A model generated the notes under the pieces. The model made no database searches. It had not been told where the DNA came from and was given only the letters and a program-made list of their open reading frames with translations. The position numbers were made by a program, and so were the translations under genes. Below are positions 16,198-24,855 of a DNA stretch of 64,000 bases, piece after piece (the first letter of the stretch is position 1; every line of letters starts with the position of its first letter). This DNA comes from Burkholderiaceae bacterium (GTDB taxonomy: Bacteria; Pseudomonadota; Gammaproteobacteria; Burkholderiales; Burkholderiaceae_C): assembly GCA_023954035.1 (NCBI GenBank), contig JAMLIT010000014.1, positions 1 to 64,000 of the forward strand. The letters run 5' to 3'.

Positions 16198-18792
16198 ATG
16201 TGGTCCTTGTTTCGCGTCTGGTCCTTGCAGGAGTTGCGCCACCACCCCTGGCAGAGCGCCGCGGCCGCCTGCGCCGTGATGCTGGGCGTGGCCCTGGCCT
16301 TCGGCGTGCACACCATCAACGCGTCGGCGCTGGAAGAATTTGCCCAGGCCGCCCGCAGCGTCAGCGGCCAGCCCGACCTGCAGCTGCGCGCTGCGCAAGG
16401 CCACCTGGACGAGCGGCTTTACCCGCTGCTGGCCCGCCAGAGCGAGGTGGCACGCGCCAGTCCGGTGCTGGAGATGCAATTGCAGGCGCAATCAGCCGAG
16501 GCCCCGGCCGGCGCGCCCGACGTGCCGCTGCGCCTGGTGGGCGCCGATGCGCTCCTGCTGCCGGCGACGGCCCCGGCGCTGATGCCGCGCCTCTTTCCCC
16601 GCCTGCCCGCCGACCGCTTCGCACTGTTTGCGCCGGCCACGGTTTTTCTCAACGCCGCAGCGCTGCGCGCCCTGGCGCTGCCGGAAGACCCGCAAAGGGC
16701 GCCGCGCATTGCCCTGCGCCGGGGGCTGGAAGTGTTCAGCGTGCGTGTGGCCGGCAGCGTGGCGGCGGGCGGCGCGCCTCTGGCGGTGATGGACATTGGC
16801 GCGGCGCAAGACCTGTTCGGCCGGGCGGGCGCGCTCAGCCGCATCGACCTGCAGCTGCGCCCCGGTGTGCTGCGCAGCGACTTTCGCACCCGCATGACTG
16901 CCCTGCCCAACTGGCCACCGGGCCTGGTCTGGGGCGAGAGCAGCGACGGCGAGCAGCGCATGGGCGCCTTGTCGCGCGCCTACCGCGTGAACCTGAGCGT
17001 GCTGGCGCTGGTGGCCTTGTTCACCGGCGCGTTCCTGGTGTTTTCGGTGCTCTCGCTCAGCGTGGCGCAGCGCGCGCCGGCCTTTGCACTGCTGGCCGTG
17101 CTGGGCGCCACGCCACGCCAGCGCCTGGGGCTGGTGCTGCTGGAATCGCTGTTTCTCGGCCTGGTCAGCAGCGTGGCCGGGGTGGCGCTGGGCACGGCGC
17201 TGGCGGCGGGTGCGCTGCAGCTGCTGGGGGGCGATTTGGGGGGCGGCTACTTCACCGGCGCGCAACCTGCGCTCCAATGGAACCTTCCTGCGGCTGCAGC
17301 CTATGCCGTGCTGGGCGTGGCGGCGGCCCTGCTGGGCGGCTGGTGGCCGGCGCGCGCGGCCGAAGCCCTGCCGCCAGCGCAGACGCTCAAGGGCCTGAGC
17401 AGCGCAGGCAGCGCCCAGGCGTCGGCATGGCCGGCGCTGGCACTCCTCGCTGGCGGTGCATTGCTGGCGTTTGCGCCGGTGGTGGCGGGCCTGCCATTGG
17501 CGGCCTATGTGTCGGTCGGTGCTCTGCTGCTGGGCGGCATCGCGCTGCTGCCGCGCGCCGTCGCCCTGCTTTTGCGCGCGCTGCGGCCCTGGGCGGCGCG
17601 CAATGCCTTGGCACAACTGGCGATCGAGCGCGCGCGGCGCACGCCGGGCCTGGCCGCCGTGGCCGTGGGCGGCGTGGTGGCCAGCCTGGCCTTGGCGATT
17701 GCCCTCACGGTCATGGTCACCAGCTTTCGTGGCTCGATGGTGCAGTGGCTGGACACCGTGCTGCCAGCGCCTTTGTATGTGCGCGGCGCGGCGGCCGACG
17801 GGCAGGCGGCATTCAGCGCCGACTTCTTGCAGCAGGCCGCGCGTCTGCCCGGCGTGGAGCGCATCGAAGGCCTGCGCAGCGTGCCCCTGCAGCCGGATGC
17901 CGCCCGCCCCGCCGTCGCGCTGATTGCGCGGCCGCTGGCACGCGGCGCGGACCAGGTGCTGCCCCTGACCGCGCCCGCCCTGCCCGTTCCACCGGGCCGG
18001 GTGGCGATCTACGCCAGCGAGGCGGCGGCCGAACTGTGGGGGGCGCAGCCGGGCACGGATTTGGCTCCATTTTTGGAGTCTTTTAGGGCTCTAGCGCAGG
18101 TCCAGCAAGCGCCGCAAGCTCTCTATTTTGTAGCAGGCGTCTGGCGCGACTATGGGCGCCAGACGGGCGCACTGGTGATGGACAGCGCCGACTTCGCCGC
18201 GCTGAGCGGCGAGCGCGGCGCCAACGACCTGGCGCTGTGGCCCGCGCCCGGCGCCGATGTAGCCAAGCTGCGCGCCGCGCTCACGCAACTGGCGCAAAGC
18301 GAATCGGGTCCGGCGGCGGCGGGCGGCCTGGAATTCGCGTCCGCCGGCGAGATCCGCGAGCGCTCGCTGCGCATTTTTGACCGCAGCTTTGCCGTGACCT
18401 ACTGGCTGCAGGCGTTGGCCATCGGCATCGGGCTCTTTGGCGTGGCGGCTAGCTTCAGCGCGCAGGTGCTGGCGCGGCGCAAGGAGTTTGGCCTGCTGGC
18501 ACACCTGGGGCTGACGCGGGCGCAAATTCTGGCCGTGGTGGCCGGCGAAGGCGCGGCATGGACGGGCGTCGGCGCGGCGGCCGGCCTGCTGCTGGGCGTG
18601 GCGGTCTCGCTGGTGCTGGTGCTGGTGGTCAACCCGCAAAGTTTTCACTGGACCATGGAGCTGGCCTTGCCCTGGGGACGCCTGCTGCTGCTGTGCGCTG
18701 CGGTGGTGCTGGCGGGCACGGCGACGGCCTGGCTGGCGGGCCGCGCCGCCGCCGGGCGGGATGCGGTGCTGGCAGTGAAGGAAGATTGGTAG
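16198..18792 (+). CDS. FtsX-like ABC transporter permease, AttFG/LolC type
   Basis: This 864-residue inner-membrane protein has two FtsX-like permease domains. An N-terminal helix (about residues 21-40) precedes a periplasmic domain. A first membrane bundle spans about residues 260-380, further helices follow about 400-470 and 480-515, then a second periplasmic domain, and a final bundle at about 730-860. The pattern matches fused permeases that work with MacB/LolD-like ATPases. Residues 623-646 in the second periplasmic domain are encoded by a copy of the dispersed repeat. The ATPase gene lies upstream across an antisense hsp20 gene; an AttH/CrtC-like gene lies 1.7 kb downstream. Substrate unknown. 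Confidence 0.87.
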   Translation: MWSLFRVWSLQELRHHPWQSAAAACAVMLGVALAFGVHTINASALEEFAQAARSVSGQPDLQLRAAQGHLDERLYPLLARQSEVARASPVLEMQLQAQSAEAPAGAPDVPLRLVGADALLLPATAPALMPRLFPRLPADRFALFAPATVFLNAAALRALALPEDPQRAPRIALRRGLEVFSVRVAGSVAAGGAPLAVMDIGAAQDLFGRAGALSRIDLQLRPGVLRSDFRTRMTALPNWPPGLVWGESSDGEQRMGALSRAYRVNLSVLALVALFTGAFLVFSVLSLSVAQRAPAFALLAVLGATPRQRLGLVLLESLFLGLVSSVAGVALGTALAAGALQLLGGDLGGGYFTGAQPALQWNLPAAAAYAVLGVAAALLGGWWPARAAEALPPAQTLKGLSSAGSAQASAWPALALLAGGALLAFAPVVAGLPLAAYVSVGALLLGGIALLPRAVALLLRALRPWAARNALAQLAIERARRTPGLAAVAVGGVVASLALAIALTVMVTSFRGSMVQWLDTVLPAPLYVRGAAADGQAAFSADFLQQAARLPGVERIEGLRSVPLQPDAARPAVALIARPLARGADQVLPLTAPALPVPPGRVAIYASEAAAELWGAQPGTDLAPFLESFRALAQVQQAPQALYFVAGVWRDYGRQTGALVMDSADFAALSGERGANDLALWPAPGADVAKLRAALTQLAQSESGPAAAGGLEFASAGEIRERSLRIFDRSFAVTYWLQALAIGIGLFGVAASFSAQVLARRKEFGLLAHLGLTRAQILAVVAGEGAAWTGVGAAAGLLLGVAVSLVLVLVVNPQSFHWTMELALPWGRLLLLCAAVVLAGTATAWLAGRAAAGRDAVLAVKEDW
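18064..18135 (+). repeat. palindromic repeat copy 3, inside the ABC permease gene
   Basis: Diverged copy recognised by GGGCTCTAGCGCAGG, then AAGCGCCGCAAGCT and a TATTTTGTAGCA tail. It is AT-richer than the surrounding gene and is translated in frame as about 24 residues. Confidence 0.65.
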
Positions 18793-18916
18793 GGGTTGCC
18801 CAACTGGCACAATTGCTCAGCCGACAAAAGGGCCTTATCAGTAAACGCCAGCTGAAGCGGCTTCGCTGCTAACGACCTCAGAGAATTTCGCAACAGTTTC
18901 TAAGGTGGGGAACAAC

Positions 18917-19315
18917 ATGCGGATCAACTATGCGCACCTACGGGAACGATCCACCTCGGGAGGCTGGATTGATTTCGCCGTATTCGAGGCTCATGCCGCC
19001 AACGGTACGGATTCAGGAAATGCCCAAGTGCTGGCGCGCCTTACCGCTAAAGCACGAGCTGCAGGTCAAAAAATCGATCAGTCAGTACGCCAAGCGCTGA
19101 AGAGGCATTGTCTCAGCTGGTTTCCCAATGAACCAACCGCTTGGAAAACTCTCGATCACGCATATGGGTTGCGGAGTGAGCTTTTGCACGAGGGCCGACC
19201 GTCTGATCTCGACCTTCTTCTAGCAGAGCAAACTCGAACCATATCGACCTATCTCCGGGCCATCTATGAAAAGGAGTTCGGGCTGTCTCTGCGCGCGCCC
19301 ACACATACTGCTTGA
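18917..19315 (+). CDS. small hypothetical protein with HEPN-like C-terminal motif
   Basis: I do not recognise the whole 132-residue protein. Its C-terminal half has HAYGLRSELLHEG (around residue 87-99), an R-x4-H arrangement inside a helical context that resembles the HEPN RNase-like domain. The N-terminal half, with YAHLRERSTSGGWIDFAVFEA, looks like a different small conserved family, so the gene may be a deletion fusion. Start ATG 18917 follows GGTGGGG; GTG 18905 is also possible. Its GC content is clearly lower than its neighbours, suggesting acquisition. No antitoxin-like partner is visible. Function unknown. Confidence 0.6.
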   Translation: MRINYAHLRERSTSGGWIDFAVFEAHAANGTDSGNAQVLARLTAKARAAGQKIDQSVRQALKRHCLSWFPNEPTAWKTLDHAYGLRSELLHEGRPSDLDLLLAEQTRTISTYLRAIYEKEFGLSLRAPTHTA

Positions 19316-19439
19316 ACCACCCCGCAAAGACAAACTACCGCCCGTCGCCAATGCATAACGCTTCTTGGTACCGACTCATGTTGCTGTTGGCAGCTGCTTT
19401 TATGCGCGTCCCCCTGTTTGGCTGCACGACAATGCCCGG

Positions 19440-20498
19440 ATGAACTCCCCCACCAACGGATGGCTCCACTCTGCCATCGCCCTCATCGAGGCCGATTACC
19501 AGCGTAGTGCCGATACCCACCTCATTCCGCTGCGCCTGCCCTGCTATGCGCAGTGGGGCATTGACCTGTATTTGAAGGACGAGTCGACCCACCCCACCGG
19601 GAGCCTGAAGCACCGGCTGGCGCGCTCGCTGTTTCTCTACGCGCTGTGCAACGGCTGGGTGCGCGAGGGCTCGACCATCGTCGAGGCGTCCAGCGGCTCC
19701 ACGGCGGTGAGCGAGGCCTACTTTGCGCGCCTGCTGGGTCTGCCCTTTGTGGCCGTGATGCCGCGCGGCACCTCGCCCGAGAAGATTGCCCAGATCGAAT
19801 TCCATGGCGGGCGCTGCCACCTGGTGGAGAGCGCGGGCGCCGTGTACGAGCAAGCCCACGCCATTGCCGCGCAGACCGGCGGGCATTACATGGACCAGTT
19901 CACCTACGCCGAGCGCGCCACCGACTGGCGCGGCAACAACAACATTGCCGAGAGCATGTTCACGCAGATGGCGCGCGAACGCCATCCCATCCCGCGCTGG
20001 ATCGTGGTGGGGGCCGGCACCGGCGGCACCAGCGCCACCATTGGCCGCTATGTGCGCTACCAGCGCCACGCCAGCGCGCTCTGCGTGGCCGACCCGGCGG
20101 GCTCGGTGTTCAGCGCCTACCACCGTACAGGGGACGCAGCGCTCACCGCGCCGGGCTCGCGCATCGAAGGCATTGGGCGCCCACGGGTGGAGCCCAGCTT
20201 CATTCGCGCGCTGGTTGACCGCATGGTGGAAGTGCCCGATGCCGATTCGGTGGCGGCCATGCAGGCGCTGTCGCAGTTGCTGGGGCGGCGCGTGGGGCCT
20301 TCGACCGGCACCAATTTTGTGGCCATGCTGGAGCTGGCCGGCGAGATGCGTCAGCGCGGCGAGCAGGGGTCCATCCTGTCGCTGCTGTGCGATGCTGGCG
20401 AGCGCTACCTGCCCACCTATTTCAACCCGGCCTGGGTGCAGGAGCGCTTTGGCGATTGCGCTCCTGCGCGGGCGCGCGTGGATGCGCTGCTGGCCTGA
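19440..20498 (+). CDS. PLP-dependent cysteine synthase family protein (Cds1-like cysteine desulfhydrase)
   Basis: This 352-residue fold-type II PLP enzyme resembles the cysteine synthase/Cds1 group, which can break down cysteine to sulfide. The PLP lysine is Lys57 in the TGSLKHR motif, the [12 protein letters not shown] phosphate-binding loop follows, and a [13 protein letters not shown] glycine-rich loop binds the cofactor phosphate. The C-terminal half shows a long extension, [13 protein letters not shown], typical of this subgroup rather than of CysK. ATG 19440 was chosen because homology-like sequence begins there; the extra N-terminus from 19365 looks non-coding. It lies between the ABC permease and the AttH-like gene. 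Confidence 0.8.
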   Translation: MNSPTNGWLHSAIALIEADYQRSADTHLIPLRLPCYAQWGIDLYLKDESTHPTGSLKHRLARSLFLYALCNGWVREGSTIVEASSGSTAVSEAYFARLLGLPFVAVMPRGTSPEKIAQIEFHGGRCHLVESAGAVYEQAHAIAAQTGGHYMDQFTYAERATDWRGNNNIAESMFTQMARERHPIPRWIVVGAGTGGTSATIGRYVRYQRHASALCVADPAGSVFSAYHRTGDAALTAPGSRIEGIGRPRVEPSFIRALVDRMVEVPDADSVAAMQALSQLLGRRVGPSTGTNFVAMLELAGEMRQRGEQGSILSLLCDAGERYLPTYFNPAWVQERFGDCAPARARVDALLA

Positions 20499-20519
20499 AC
20501 GCTGCGCTGCAAAACTTCC

Positions 20520-21626
20520 ATGCAGGCCGGTGCCACCCAGCCGCTCGCCTGGTCTCGCCGCCAGTGGCTGGCGCTGTGCCTGGGAGCGGGAATAGGCAGG
20601 GAGGCAGGCGCAGCGGCGTTGGCAGTGCGTCCCCTGGTTTTTCCGCGCGACCATGGCAGCCACCCGGATCTGCGCACCGAGTGGTGGTACCTCACCGGCC
20701 AAACGCGCTCGGGCGGACGCGACCTGGGCTTTCAGCTCACCTTCTTTCGCAGCCGCGTTCCCGGCACCGAGGCCCTGCAGTCGGCCTTTGCCGCCCGCCA
20801 ATTGCTGTTTGCGCACGCCGCGCTGAGCGACACGCAGAACCAGCGGCTGCTGCACGACCAGCGCATTGCCCGCGCCGGTTTCGGACTGGCCGAGGCCAAT
20901 GAAGAAGATACCCACATCGTTCTGGGCGACTGGTCCCTTCGCCGCAGCGAGGTGGCCGGCAGCAGCCGCTACGCCGCGCACATGCAAGGTGAGGCGTTTT
21001 CTCTCGACCTGGTTCTGTCAGCCACCCAGCCCCTGTTGCTGCAAGGCCAGGCAGGTATCTCGCGCAAGGGGCCGGACGCCGAGAACCTGAGCTACTACAT
21101 CACCGAGCCGCAGTTGCAGGTGAGCGGCAGCATCACGCTGGGGGGCGAACGCCTGCTGCTGCAGGATGCGTCGGCGCGCGCCTGGCTGGACCATGAGGCC
21201 AGCGAAGCGATTCTTCCCGAGGGCGCGATGGGTTGGGACTGGATCGGAATGAATTTGTCCGACGGCAGCGCACTGACCGCTTTTCAGCTGCGCCGCGCCG
21301 ACGGCTCGGCGCTGTGGGCAGGAGGTTCGTGGCGAGCAATGGGGGGCCAAGTGCAAACGTTTGACACAGGTGAACTGAGGTTCACCCCGCTGCGCCACTG
21401 GACCAGCCCGGCCAGCGGCGCGCGCTATCCGGTGGCCTGGCAGCTGGACACGCCTGTGGAGCGATTCAAGGTAGAGGCGCTGTTCGACGCCCAGGAGCTC
21501 GACAGCCGTGCTTCCACGGGAGCGTTTTACTGGGAAGGCCTGAGCGCCTTGCAAACAGCAGATGGCCGCGAACTGGGGCGCGGCTATCTGGAAATGACGG
21601 GCTACGCAGCGCGCCTGGCGCTGTAA
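20520..21626 (+). CDS. AttH/CrtC-like lipocalin-type secreted protein
   Basis: This 368-residue protein belongs to the family annotated as carotenoid 1,2-hydratase or AttH. Conserved marks are HPDLRTEWWYLTGQ near residue 45, FQLTFFRSR, the AWLDHEASE block and WDWIGMNLSDGSALTAFQLR. The N-terminus SRRQWLALCLGAG (residues 12-24) looks like a twin-arginine signal, so it is probably exported to the periplasm. In many proteobacteria such a gene accompanies an FtsX-type permease and its ATPase, as in AttEFGH, and both are nearby here. No carotenoid genes are present, so hydratase activity is doubtful. Confidence 0.82.
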   Translation: MQAGATQPLAWSRRQWLALCLGAGIGREAGAAALAVRPLVFPRDHGSHPDLRTEWWYLTGQTRSGGRDLGFQLTFFRSRVPGTEALQSAFAARQLLFAHAALSDTQNQRLLHDQRIARAGFGLAEANEEDTHIVLGDWSLRRSEVAGSSRYAAHMQGEAFSLDLVLSATQPLLLQGQAGISRKGPDAENLSYYITEPQLQVSGSITLGGERLLLQDASARAWLDHEASEAILPEGAMGWDWIGMNLSDGSALTAFQLRRADGSALWAGGSWRAMGGQVQTFDTGELRFTPLRHWTSPASGARYPVAWQLDTPVERFKVEALFDAQELDSRASTGAFYWEGLSALQTADGRELGRGYLEMTGYAARLAL

Positions 21627-21633
21627 TTGCGAA

Positions 21634-21650
21634 GCAAGCTCAAAGCTTGC
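21634..21650. terminator. possible hairpin at the convergent attH/livM junction
   Basis: Perfect 7-base arms GCAAGCT and AGCTTGC with a three-base loop sit across the livM stop codon, eight bases after the AttH-like stop. No T tract is present, so termination is uncertain. Confidence 0.4.
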
Positions 21651-22635
21651 CCTCGCCGCGCCTGCGCTGCAGCCAGGCAATGATTTCGCCCATGATGCCG
21701 CGGCGGAAGGCCAGCACACAGATCACAAAAATCAGGCCGGTAACCATGGTGACCGATTCACCCAGGGTGCTGAACCATTCGATGCTGGTCGCATCGGTCA
21801 ACATCTGGCCGATCTCGCCGAGCTTGTCCTCCAGCATGACGACGACGGCAGCGCCGATCAGCGGCCCCGAGAGCGTTCCCAGCCCGCCCACCAGGGTCAT
21901 GAGCACCACGTGGCCCGACGCGGTCCAGTGCACGTCGCTCAGGGTGGCAAAACCCATGACCAAGGTTTTGAGGGAGCCTGCCAGGCCAGAGAGGGCAGCC
22001 GACAGCACGAAGGCCAGCAGCTTGAAGCGGTTGGTGTCGTACCCCAGCGAGGTGGCGCGCGGCTCGTTTTCCTTGATCGCCTTGAGCACCTGGCCGAAGG
22101 GCGAATGCACGGTGCGCACGATGAGCAGGAATGCGGCGATGACGATGACCAGGACCACGTAGTACAGCACCAGGTCGTTCTTCAGGTTGAGCAGCCCGAA
22201 GAGCTTGCCGCGAGGCACGGCCTGCAATCCGTCCTCGCCGCCCGTAAACGGAGCCTGAAGCGCGACGAAAAACAACATTTGCGCCAAGGCCAGCGTGATC
22301 ATCGTCGAGTAAATGCCCGTTCGGCGAATGGCGAAGAAACCGACGATGAGCCCCAGCAGAGCGCCGCCCGCGGTTCCGAGCAGAAGACCGACCTCCGGCG
22401 TCAGGCCCCAGACCTTCAGCGCCTCGCCGGTGACGTAGGCGGCCCCGCCGAAGAACGCCGCATGACCGAAGGACAGCATGCCCGTGTAGCCGAGCAGCAG
22501 ATTGAAAGCCGCGGCAAAGAGCGCGAAGCACAGCAGCTTCATGACGAACACCGGGTAGACGCCGACGAACGGGGCGATCAGCAGTCCGGCGAGCAAAAGG
22601 CCATAGCCCAGCGCAGCAAGATTCTTGAAATTCAT
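21640..22635 (-). CDS. livM: LivM-type branched-chain amino acid ABC transporter permease
   Basis: This 331-residue inner-membrane permease of the LivM type has about eight to ten hydrophobic segments and the family signatures LLLGYTGMLSFGHAAFFG near residue 47 and FKLLAFVLSAALSGLAGSL near residue 205. With LivH it should form the membrane channel of the importer. It is the last gene of the minus-strand cluster in the order LivG, LivF, binding protein, LivH, LivM. Thirteen bases separate it from livH. The actual substrate may be an amino acid, a urea- or amide-type compound or an aromatic acid; the sequence does not decide this. Confidence 0.92.
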   Translation of the reverse strand: MNFKNLAALGYGLLLAGLLIAPFVGVYPVFVMKLLCFALFAAAFNLLLGYTGMLSFGHAAFFGGAAYVTGEALKVWGLTPEVGLLLGTAGGALLGLIVGFFAIRRTGIYSTMITLALAQMLFFVALQAPFTGGEDGLQAVPRGKLFGLLNLKNDLVLYYVVLVIVIAAFLLIVRTVHSPFGQVLKAIKENEPRATSLGYDTNRFKLLAFVLSAALSGLAGSLKTLVMGFATLSDVHWTASGHVVLMTLVGGLGTLSGPLIGAAVVVMLEDKLGEIGQMLTDATSIEWFSTLGESVTMVTGLIFVICVLAFRRGIMGEIIAWLQRRRGEGKL

Positions 22636-22648
22636 GGCAGCGGCCCCG

Positions 22649-23533
22649 TCAATTTTCTTTGCCGAACAGGCCGGCGGGGCGAATGAGCAGAACGATCACC
22701 ATGATGACGAACACCACGGTAGACGACGCTTCGGGATAAAACACCTTGGTAAAACCTTCGATCACGCCCAGGCCGAGGCCCGTGAGGATGGAGCCCATGA
22801 TCGATCCCATGCCGCCGATCACGACGACGGCAAACACCACGATGATCAGGTTCTGCCCCATCAAGGGAGACACTTGGTAAATGGGAGCCGAAAGCACCCC
22901 GGCAAAGGCCGCGAGCGCAGCGCCAAAGGCGTAGGTGAGCGTCACCATGACAGGCACGTTCACACCAAATGCTTCGACCAGGCGCGGATTTTCCGTTCCA
23001 GCGCGCAGGTAGGCGCCCAGCTTGGTCTTCTCGATGACGAACCAGGTTGCAAGGCACACGGTGACCGAAGCCACCACCACCCATGCGCGGTAGTTGGGAA
23101 GGAACATGAACCCCAGGTTCGTGCCGCCCGAGAGCAGCTCGGGCGTGTCGTAGCGCAGGCCCGAGACGCCGTAGATCGAGCGGAACACCCCCTCGATCAG
23201 CAAAGTCAGTCCCAAAGTGAGCAACAGACCGTACAAATGGTCCAGCTTGTAAATCCAGCGCAGCAGCAGGCGCTCGACAACCACCCCGAATACGCCGACC
23301 ACCAGGGGCGCCAGTATCAGCATGAGCCAATAGTTGACGCCCAGGTAGTTCATGGCCATCCATGTCACCAAGGCTCCCATCATGAACAGCGCACCATGCG
23401 CAAAATTGATGACGTTGAGCAGGCCGAAGATCACGGCCAGCCCCAGACTGAGAATTGCGTAGAACGAGCCGTTGACCAGCCCCAGAAGGAGCTGGCTCAG
23501 CAAGCCTGGCAACGAGACACCAAAGATTTCCAT
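22649..23533 (-). CDS. livH: LivH-type branched-chain amino acid ABC transporter permease
   Basis: This 294-residue LivH-type permease has the typical N-terminus GLLSQLLLGLVNGSFYAILSLG and the LLNVINFAHGALFMMGA motif near residue 38. The conserved YLRAGTENPRLVEAFGVNV cytoplasmic loop, which contacts the ATPases, is near residue 175. Length and helix pattern match the family. The binding-protein gene lies 45 bases upstream and livM 13 bases downstream in the same transcript. Confidence 0.93.
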   Translation of the reverse strand: MEIFGVSLPGLLSQLLLGLVNGSFYAILSLGLAVIFGLLNVINFAHGALFMMGALVTWMAMNYLGVNYWLMLILAPLVVGVFGVVVERLLLRWIYKLDHLYGLLLTLGLTLLIEGVFRSIYGVSGLRYDTPELLSGGTNLGFMFLPNYRAWVVVASVTVCLATWFVIEKTKLGAYLRAGTENPRLVEAFGVNVPVMVTLTYAFGAALAAFAGVLSAPIYQVSPLMGQNLIIVVFAVVVIGGMGSIMGSILTGLGLGVIEGFTKVFYPEASSTVVFVIMVIVLLIRPAGLFGKEN

Positions 23534-23578
23534 GGGAGCGGCGATAAGAAGCGATTCGGGATGGGTCGGCTCAGAAAA

Positions 23579-24778
23579 TCACTTCCAGAGCGCGCAGGTG
23601 CTGTCGGCCTTGGTGGTAAACACCGACTCGCCGGGAAGCGTCTTCACAATCTTCAGGTAATCCCAGGGCTTCTTGGATTCCGCCGGCTGCTTGGCCTGCA
23701 CCAGGTACATGTCGTGCACCATGCGGCCGTCCGGACGCACGATGCCATTCTTGGCGTACATGTCGTTGATCGGGGTCTTCTTGATGTACTCCATCACCTT
23801 GTCGGCGTTGGTGGTCTTGACCGCTTCCACCGCCTTGAGGTACGTCATGGTGGCCGAATAGTCCGCCGCCTGGATGTCGGTGGGCATGCGCTTCATCTTG
23901 GCGTAGTACCTGTCGGCGAACTTGCGTGTCTCGTCGTCACGGTCCCAGTACCAGCTGGTGGTATGCAGCAGTCCACCGACGTTCTTCAGGCCCAGGCTGT
24001 GGATGTCGCTCACGAAGACCAGCAGGCCGGCCACGTCCATGCTCTTGTCGATGCCGAATTCCTTGGCTGCCTTGACCGAGTTGATCAGGTCGCCGCCGGC
24101 GTTGGCCAGCGCCAGCACCTTGGCCTTGGAGCTTTGGGCCTGCAAGAGGAAGGAGGAAAAATCGGACGCGTTCAGGGGGTGGCGCACCGCCCCCAGCACC
24201 TTGCCGCCTTTGGCTTCGACCACTGCGCTGGTGTCTTTCTCCAGCGAATGACCGAAAGCGTAGTCGGCCGTCAGGAAGAACCAGGTCTTGCCGCCGTTGT
24301 CCACGATGGCGCCGCCCGTGCCCTTGGCCAGGGCGACGGTGTCGTAGGCGTAATGAATGGTGTAGGGGCTGCAAGAGGCATTCGTCAGCGCAGAGGAACC
24401 CGCCCCGCTGTTCATGTAGACGACCTTTTTCTCCTGGGCCACTTTGGCGCCGGCCAGGGCCGTGCCCGAGTTGGTGCCGCCAAAGAGCATGGTGGCTCCT
24501 TCGGTGTCAACCCACTCGCGCGACTTGGCGGCAGCGATGTCGGCCTTGTTCTGGTGATCCGCCGTCAACAGCTTGATGGGCTGGCCGAGGACCTTGCCGC
24601 CAAAGTCGTCGATGGCCATCTGGATGGCTTCCGCGCCGCCCTTGCCTTCCACGTCCGAATACAGGCTGGACATGTCGGTAATGAAACCAATGGTGACTTT
24701 TTCCTGCGCCTGTGCGGCCCCGGTGGCCAGGCCTGCGGCCGCCAGCATCAGGGCCAGGGTGGTGTGCTTGTACTTCAT
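23579..24778 (-). CDS. periplasmic substrate-binding protein of the Liv-type ABC importer
   Basis: This is a 399-residue periplasmic binding protein of the Leu/Ile/Val-binding (Peripla_BP_6) fold. The N-terminal signal peptide MKYKHTTLALMLAAAGLATG ends at an AQA cleavage site before QEKVTIGF. The mature protein begins VTIGFITDMSSLYSDVEGKG, and the KLLTADHQNKADIAAAKSREW segment is typical of members that bind aromatic or other organic acids. Two cysteines occur, one near the C-terminus. It lies between livF (77-base gap) and livH (45-base gap). Substrate specificity is not predictable from sequence alone. Confidence 0.9.
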   Translation of the reverse strand: MKYKHTTLALMLAAAGLATGAAQAQEKVTIGFITDMSSLYSDVEGKGGAEAIQMAIDDFGGKVLGQPIKLLTADHQNKADIAAAKSREWVDTEGATMLFGGTNSGTALAGAKVAQEKKVVYMNSGAGSSALTNASCSPYTIHYAYDTVALAKGTGGAIVDNGGKTWFFLTADYAFGHSLEKDTSAVVEAKGGKVLGAVRHPLNASDFSSFLLQAQSSKAKVLALANAGGDLINSVKAAKEFGIDKSMDVAGLLVFVSDIHSLGLKNVGGLLHTTSWYWDRDDETRKFADRYYAKMKRMPTDIQAADYSATMTYLKAVEAVKTTNADKVMEYIKKTPINDMYAKNGIVRPDGRMVHDMYLVQAKQPAESKKPWDYLKIVKTLPGESVFTTKADSTCALWK

Positions 24779-24855
24779 GCAGTGTCTCCTTGTGGACGGT
24801 TGAAAAACGGAAAAGCGACGGGAAACGAATGCCTGCCCGGCTGTGGGCGGCCGGG

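Noticed and set aside
20520-21626. Carotenoid biosynthesis function of the CrtC-like gene
   Set aside because: No other carotenoid genes are present, while the neighbouring ABC genes point to the AttH subgroup.
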